A stretch of DNA of 10,037 nucleotides from Acidobacteriota bacterium (lineage in GTDB: Bacteria; Acidobacteriota; Terriglobia; Acidoferrales; UBA7541), in contig JAFAZL010000598.1 of the NCBI GenBank assembly GCA_019239815.1, positions 1 through 10,037 on the forward strand. Direction: 5' to 3'. The notes beneath the pieces were generated by a model. The model was given only the letters and a program-made list of their open reading frames with translations, had not been told where the DNA came from and did not search any database. Numbering within the stretch: the first letter of the stretch is position 1; each line of letters opens with the position of its first letter. Positions 6,107 through 10,037 of the stretch are shown one piece after another. The translations under genes and the position numbers were made by a program.

Positions 6107-6424
6107 TCAGTGGCTGTTGACTGGAATTTCGTCTGGTGAGAACACAGCTTCGAATCGCCGCGTCTCGTCCTGATCGTGCAGCATTACGACCGGAACGACT
6201 CGCAGCGACTGGCCGCACGAGCGGCACTGCGTGACTTCGCCTTGTAAGTCCTGCAAAAAACCATCCGTGAAATGATATTGCGTCCGCTCGCGCCGGGCAT
6301 TCTTCTGGCCACGCGTACCGCAGTGGGGACAAACGAATTCGACTCGGTCCTCCTGCGGATCGCGGTCCAGTGCGGCCCAACCCGTGCGGCGCACGCCGAC
6401 TGTTTCAATATTGCGCCGATCCAT
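6107..6424 (-). CDS. Small zinc-ribbon protein of unknown function
   Basis: A 105-residue protein with two CxxC knuckles, CPHCG (32-36) and CRSCG (67-71), separated by 31 residues, which together would hold one zinc ion. No signal peptide or membrane segment is visible, so it is cytoplasmic. Between the knuckles lies a basic stretch (RGQKNARRERTQYHF). After them come two predicted strands (SLRVVPVVMLHD; RRFEAVF) and a short tail. Zinc ribbons of this size often bind nucleic acid or other proteins, but nothing here fixes the role. I start it at ATG 6424 because AAGGAGG at 6433-6439 lies eight bases upstream; the longer GTG start at 6454 lacks such support. It is divergent from the TonB-family gene and ends about 50 bases from a shared terminator. 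Confidence 0.75.
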   Translation of the reverse strand: MDRRNIETVGVRRTGWAALDRDPQEDRVEFVCPHCGTRGQKNARRERTQYHFTDGFLQDLQGEVTQCRSCGQSLRVVPVVMLHDQDETRRFEAVFSPDEIPVNSH

Positions 6425-6432
6425 GGTTGTCG

Positions 6433-6439
6433 CCTCCTT
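6433..6439 (-). promoter_or_regulatory. Ribosome binding site of the zinc-ribbon gene
   Basis: Read on the minus strand this is AAGGAGG, eight bases before ATG 6424. It selects this start over the in-frame GTG at 6454. Confidence 0.7.
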
Positions 6440-6454
6440 CAGATCCTCGTCCAC

Positions 6455-6633
6455 ACGCCATCAGATGCCGCAAGGTTTCGTTTTGATACAACTATCTAAA
6501 TCTCCTGTTTTGTTGATGCTGCGGTGGGTTGTCGACTCCGTTCGCTCGTGTGGCGGAATCGGGCTGGGAACTTGGCGTAGCAATCGGTGTCCAAACAACT
6601 GAGGACGCGCGCAAACCTCACATCCCTGCGAGC
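6455..6633. other. Divergent intergenic region without a recognised gene
   Basis: The space between the divergent zinc-ribbon and TonB-family genes totals 299 bases (6425-6723). It must hold both promoters, but I could not pick a convincing -35/-10 pair on either strand; an AT-rich patch at about 6476-6510 is the most likely place. An in-frame upstream extension of the TonB gene to 6529 shows no coding-like features. Confidence 0.35.
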
Positions 6634-6678
6634 GCGGCGCCGGGACCTGCGAAGCAACCAGCAGGCTCTCGGCGCCGC
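6634..6678. other. Large stable hairpin upstream of the TonB-family gene
   Basis: Two copies of CGGCGCCG (6635-6642 and 6670-6677) pair as the outer stem, extended by G6634-C6678. CCTGC (6646-6650) pairs with GCAGG (6661-6665) as the inner stem, joined by three more pairs with C6666 bulged. This gives about 17 bp around a ten-base loop. No T run follows. It ends 33 bases before the ribosome binding site at 6711. Confidence 0.65.
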
Positions 6679-6710
6679 AAATTTCCAAAGTGGTTCGCGA
6701 ATTCTTGTGT

Positions 6711-6715
6711 GGAGG
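6711..6715 (+). promoter_or_regulatory. Ribosome binding site of the TonB-family gene
   Basis: GGAGG eight bases before ATG 6724. It fixes the start and excludes the longer in-frame reading from 6529. Confidence 0.7.
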
Positions 6716-6723
6716 TGTGTGCG

Positions 6724-7458
6724 ATGGCTCAGGATTTGTTGAATGGATGTTTGGTCGATGGAGATCCGGAACAACTGAAGCGCCAGCGAAAAATTCGGCG
6801 GCGGTCGCTGGCGATTTCAATTTCGTTGCAGGCAATTGCGCTTGCAGTGATTCTGCTGATGCCGATACTTGGCAAGCCGGCGGCAATTGCGTGGAACGTT
6901 GTGCCTGTGCCGCCGTATTACTCGCGACCGACACCGGTGCATGTTGTGAACACACAGATTATGCAGCGCGCGCGAACCAAGGCGAGGGGATGGTATGACC
7001 TGACGCATATCCCTCAGCAAATCATCAACGACACGCAGCCGCCTGAGCCGCCGAGCGATGATGATCCATTTCGAGGAGCGGGAATCAACGTGCTGGGCGC
7101 GACTTCGTTCGCCGGTACGCGTGGAACGTCACAGCCGCCGCCTCCCGTGGTGACGCAAGCGAAGACACCAAAGGTCGTACATCTGTCACAAATCGACGCG
7201 TCGAAATTGATCTCTCGTTTCGAGCCGATTTATCCGGTGTTGGCGAAGCAGATCGGAAGATCGGGAAAAGTCGAGCTGCATGCGATCATCGGCGAAGACG
7301 GATCGATTCAGTCCCTCGAGGCAGTCAGCGGCGATCCGATGTTTTTCGCCTCGGCAATGCAGGCGGTGAAGCAGTGGCGATACACGCCAACGATGTTGAA
7401 CGGGCAGCCGGTGAAGGTGGATACGTACATCACTGTGATTTACAACATGACACGGTGA
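6724..7458 (+). CDS. TonB family protein (energy transducer-like)
   Basis: A 244-residue protein with TonB layout. A basic cytoplasmic N-terminus (KRQRKIRRRS, 19-28) precedes one membrane segment at about 29-49. A periplasmic linker follows with Pro clusters (QPPEPP 105-110; QPPPP 137-141). The TonB C-terminal domain spans about 160-241: RFEPIYPVLAKQ, SGKVELHAIIGEDGSIQ, AVKQWRYTPTMLNGQPV and VDTYITVIYNM. In TonB proper this domain contacts the TonB box of outer-membrane receptors and passes on energy from ExbB/ExbD. No exbB, exbD or receptor gene is nearby, and acidobacteria encode many stand-alone TonB-domain proteins, so the partner is unknown. The membrane segment lacks the classic SxxxH pattern (it has S32 and S34 but no His). 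The gene is divergent from the zinc-ribbon gene and convergent with the acyl-AMP ligase gene. Confidence 0.88.
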   Translation: MAQDLLNGCLVDGDPEQLKRQRKIRRRSLAISISLQAIALAVILLMPILGKPAAIAWNVVPVPPYYSRPTPVHVVNTQIMQRARTKARGWYDLTHIPQQIINDTQPPEPPSDDDPFRGAGINVLGATSFAGTRGTSQPPPPVVTQAKTPKVVHLSQIDASKLISRFEPIYPVLAKQIGRSGKVELHAIIGEDGSIQSLEAVSGDPMFFASAMQAVKQWRYTPTMLNGQPVKVDTYITVIYNMTR

Positions 7459-7472
7459 TCGCGGTGAAGTTG

Positions 7473-7498
7473 AGCGGTGGCGCGGTAAACCCGCCGCT
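7473..7498 (+). terminator. Hairpin after the TonB-family gene, possible weak terminator
   Basis: AGCGGTGG (7473-7480) pairs with CCGCCGCT (7491-7498), eight bp with one G-U pair and a ten-base loop, 14 bases after the stop codon. No T run follows, so termination here is uncertain. Confidence 0.35.
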
Positions 7499-7545
7499 GC
7501 AAAGAGAAACCAGATTCCGATGATGTCTTGGCGTCTGGGCAAGCT

Positions 7546-7567
7546 GGGGCGCAGCATGCTGCGCCCC
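7546..7567. repeat. Perfect 22-bp GC-rich palindrome between convergent genes
   Basis: The two 11-base halves (GGGGCGCAGCA and its complement) are exact, with the centre at 7556/7557. As RNA it would fold into a nine-bp stem with a CATG loop. It lies between the TonB-family stop (7458) and the acyl-AMP ligase stop (7615), and no T run follows on either side. It could be a dispersed repeat, a protein site or a factor-dependent bidirectional terminator; the window holds one copy. Confidence 0.6.
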
Positions 7568-7614
7568 TACATGAGCTGCGCGAACCCGACGTTGTCCGTG
7601 GGTTGTGCACGATT

Positions 7615-10037
7615 TCAGAGTAGCGGTTCGCCGGCGTGTTGCGCGATAGCGCGGCGGGTTTCGTCGCGGAGGCGAATGAGGTCGTGCCAGTCGCCAGGAT
7701 CGTTTGATGTCGATGACTTGTTGGCTGGCGCAGCCGCTCCGTGAGGATAGATCGGAGGCGAGAGCGTGATCGTCACGCTTGTGGGACGTGGAAGATATGT
7801 GCCATCGCGCAGAAATTGCCGGGTGCCCGCAAGCGAAACAGGAATGATGGGCACGTTGGCGCTGACGGCGGCTTTGAATGCGCCAAGCTGGAACGGACGG
7901 ATGCCATCTTCTTTCGTGAATGTGCCTTCCGGAAAAATAAAAACGGATTCGCCTTGCCGCAGCAGTTGCAGGATTTGTTCCGACTGCTTCAAACGCGCAT
8001 CGCCTTTGGTGCGATCGAACCAGACGTGACCCATTTGTTTGAGGAACGTGCCGATGAAGGGCATGTGCCGCACTTCGAGTTTCGCGACGAAGCGATACGG
8101 AACGCCAAGCCCGAGCATGAGCGGCAGGACATCGAAATAGCTTGTGTGATTGGCGGCGTAAATTTTAGCGCCCGGTGTGTCCATGTATTCCTTGCCGACG
8201 ACCCGGACGCGGCACCCCATCATTGCAAACAAAACCTTCAGCGCGGCTGACGTAAAGCGGCCCGCAGCTCGCTGATCCTTAATGAGGCTGACGATCGCGC
8301 ACGTCGGAATAATCCAAACGAGAAACACGCTGCAGAAATAAATGCCATAGACAATTTCCCAAACGCGGCGTGCCGCTGCGGCAAGATTGCGGCCCAAGCT
8401 CTGCAATGCGCCACCGGCGCCGAGCCGGGCGATTTGGACCCAGACTGGCGGGCGGCCATGCGAAAGCGACCCTTTTTTGAAGAGTTGACGCGTTTCTTCC
8501 CGGCGTAATTTTCCGCTCGAAGTTTTGGGAATGCTGCCGGGCGGGACGAGTTCGACGCGATCGGGTGGGAGGCCGAGGCCGCGCGAGATTTGATCGGTGA
8601 CGGCGGCCGAAATCGGCGCAAGCTTTTTTGGATCGCGATCGCGCACTTCGGCAACGACGACCAATTTTTCGGTGCCTGACGCTTCATCTTTCAATCCGAA
8701 AGCGACGATGCAGCCTTTGCGAATTCCATCGACGCGCGCGGCCAGTTCTTCGACTTCGTGTGGATAGATGTTGCGGCCGGCCTTGATGATGATGTCTTTG
8801 ACGCGGCCGGTGATGTAGATTTCGCCGTCGGCGCGATACGCGCGATCGCCGGAATCGACCCATGCGAATTCATCGGGCGATTTTGCCAGTCCCTGCGGCA
8901 ACAATTTTTCGGTCGCGGCGGGATTGTGATAGTAGCCGGTGGTCGCTGATGGTCCGCGGAACCAGAGATAACCTTCCGTGCGCTCCGGAACTTCGCTGCC
9001 TTGCGCATCGACGAGACAAATTTCGTGTTCAGGCAGTGAGACTCCCGAAGAGACGAATGAAATCGCGGTCGCGTTGTCGGTGTTCGCTGGATTTGCTCGC
9101 CCCTGCGTCGTGAACGTTTCGCGATCGACGCGATCGATCTTCGGTCCGCGATTCAACGGGGGAACCGTGACGGCCAAAGAGGATTCCGCGAGGCCATACA
9201 CTGGCAAATGCGTTTCGTTGCGGAAGCCGTAACGCGAGAAGCGTTCGGTGAAGCGCTGCATTGTTTCAGGGTTCACTGGCTCGGCGCCGTTCATGGCGAT
9301 GCGCCAGGAACTCAAATCGACTCCCTCAATATCTTTGTCGGCGATTTTCCGGACGCAAAGTTCGTAGGCGAAATTTGGCGCGGCGGTGACGGTGCCGCGA
9401 TGTTTGTGAAACGCCCAGAGCCAGCGTTCGGGACGCGTGAGAAATGAAAGCGGCGACATCACGACGAGAGGCACGCCGAAATACAATAGGGTCAGCCAAG
9501 CGCCGATCAATCCCATGTCGTGATAGAGCGGCAGCCAGCTTACGCCGACGTCGCTTTCATTCATTTGAGTTGCGGTGCCGATGGCACGCATGTTGGCGAG
9601 CAAATTGGAGTGAGTGAGTGTCACGCCCTTGGGATCGCCGGTTGAGCCTGATGTGTATTGAAGCAGCGCGATGTCGCTCGCACGGCGCGCGCGTGTGCCG
9701 GTAACGTGAGCAGGCGCAGCGCCCGGAGCGGGAGGCGGCGCTTTATCCGCGGCTTCGAGCAATCTTTCAGCGTCGACGACGCCGATTAGTGACTTCACGC
9801 GCGGCTCGAGCAAACGCGCGACGGCTTCGGCGCGGCGAAATGTCAGCAGCAGGCAGACTTCGGCGTTGTTGAGGATCGCGGATTGGCGCGCGGCGTATTC
9901 TTCGATGCGATCGGCGCGGAACGGCGGGTAAATCGGAACGGGAATCGCTCCGGCGAGAAGAATTCCGGCATACAAAACGAAAAATGCCCGCGACGTCGGT
10001 AGCATCAGCGAAACACGGCCGCCGGCGGGAACGCCGC
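7615..10037 (-). CDS. Fatty acyl-AMP ligase fused to PlsC-type acyltransferase (5' end outside window)
   Basis: The frame is open to the right edge (residues GVPAGGRVSL precede the first Met at 10005), so the N-terminus is missing. Numbering from that Met, residues 1-510 are an adenylating enzyme of the FAAL type: PVPIYPPFR near the start, P-loop QYTSGSTGDPKG (116-127), YHDMG (161-165), YGLAESSLAV (270-279), SGDRAY (385-390), GRVKDIIIKAGRN and the catalytic-lysine motif PKTSSGK (493-499). A linker with a hydrophobic segment at about 553-575 follows. Residues about 598-755 are a PlsC/LPLAT acyltransferase with NHTSYFD (619-625; catalytic His/Asp), FPEGT (691-695) and VPIIPVS (718-724). The enzyme would activate a fatty acid as acyl-AMP and esterify an acyl group onto a glycerolipid at the membrane. 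No acyl-carrier domain lies between. E. coli Aas joins the same two activities in the opposite order. Domain calls are firm; substrates are inferred. Confidence 0.9.
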   Translation of the reverse strand, partial: GVPAGGRVSLMLPTSRAFFVLYAGILLAGAIPVPIYPPFRADRIEEYAARQSAILNNAEVCLLLTFRRAEAVARLLEPRVKSLIGVVDAERLLEAADKAPPPAPGAAPAHVTGTRARRASDIALLQYTSGSTGDPKGVTLTHSNLLANMRAIGTATQMNESDVGVSWLPLYHDMGLIGAWLTLLYFGVPLVVMSPLSFLTRPERWLWAFHKHRGTVTAAPNFAYELCVRKIADKDIEGVDLSSWRIAMNGAEPVNPETMQRFTERFSRYGFRNETHLPVYGLAESSLAVTVPPLNRGPKIDRVDRETFTTQGRANPANTDNATAISFVSSGVSLPEHEICLVDAQGSEVPERTEGYLWFRGPSATTGYYHNPAATEKLLPQGLAKSPDEFAWVDSGDRAYRADGEIYITGRVKDIIIKAGRNIYPHEVEELAARVDGIRKGCIVAFGLKDEASGTEKLVVVAEVRDRDPKKLAPISAAVTDQISRGLGLPPDRVELVPPGSIPKTSSGKLRREETRQLFKKGSLSHGRPPVWVQIARLGAGGALQSLGRNLAAAARRVWEIVYGIYFCSVFLVWIIPTCAIVSLIKDQRAAGRFTSAALKVLFAMMGCRVRVVGKEYMDTPGAKIYAANHTSYFDVLPLMLGLGVPYRFVAKLEVRHMPFIGTFLKQMGHVWFDRTKGDARLKQSEQILQLLRQGESVFIFPEGTFTKEDGIRPFQLGAFKAAVSANVPIIPVSLAGTRQFLRDGTYLPRPTSVTITLSPPIYPHGAAAPANKSSTSNDPGDWHDLIRLRDETRRAIAQHAGEPLL

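Noticed and set aside
7741..8250. A 169-codon plus-strand frame opposite the acyltransferase domain
   Set aside because: It is the antisense of conserved PlsC motifs and has no convincing start or domain.

Overview
The window looks like chromosome from an acidobacterium (Acidobacteriota, probably class Terriglobia). It has moderately high G+C. It carries a TIGR03436-type 'acidobacterial VWFA-related' secreted protein, a long M14 metallopeptidase with a large non-catalytic C-terminal half, a TonB-family protein with one N-terminal membrane segment, and a fatty acyl-AMP ligase fused to a PlsC acyltransferase. This placement is inferred from family membership; no rRNA or other marker gene lies in the window. 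I see no tRNA, rRNA, CRISPR array, insertion sequence or phage gene.

Layout. 1-2184 (+): the 3' part of an M14 peptidase gene that begins upstream of the window. 2256-2648 (+): a small ABM-type monooxygenase-like gene with a basic N-terminal tail and almost no leader. 2693-3880 (-): a VWA-domain secreted protein convergent with the ABM gene. 3997-4941 (+): a LOG-family gene divergent from the VWA gene, with a clear promoter and ribosome binding site. 5111-5437 and 5652-5945 (+): two small secreted proteins with the same signal-peptide design but different mature parts; the first ends at a strong intrinsic terminator, the second at a long hairpin followed by a bidirectional terminator. 6107-6424 (-): a small zinc-ribbon protein sharing that bidirectional terminator. 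6724-7458 (+): a TonB-family protein with a strong hairpin in its upstream region. 7615-10037 (-): the acyl-AMP ligase/acyltransferase fusion, whose 5' end lies beyond the window; a perfect 22-bp palindrome lies between its end and that of the TonB gene.

The genes do not form one operon. Strand changes and terminators split the window into mostly single-gene units, so no shared pathway is evident. A loose theme is the cell envelope and secretion: peptidase, VWA protein, two small secreted proteins, TonB and lipid acyltransferase. The least ordinary items are the small secreted pair with a shared leader, the VWA protein with all three metal-site (MIDAS) loops altered, the fused lipid enzyme with no carrier domain, and the hairpin ahead of the TonB gene.
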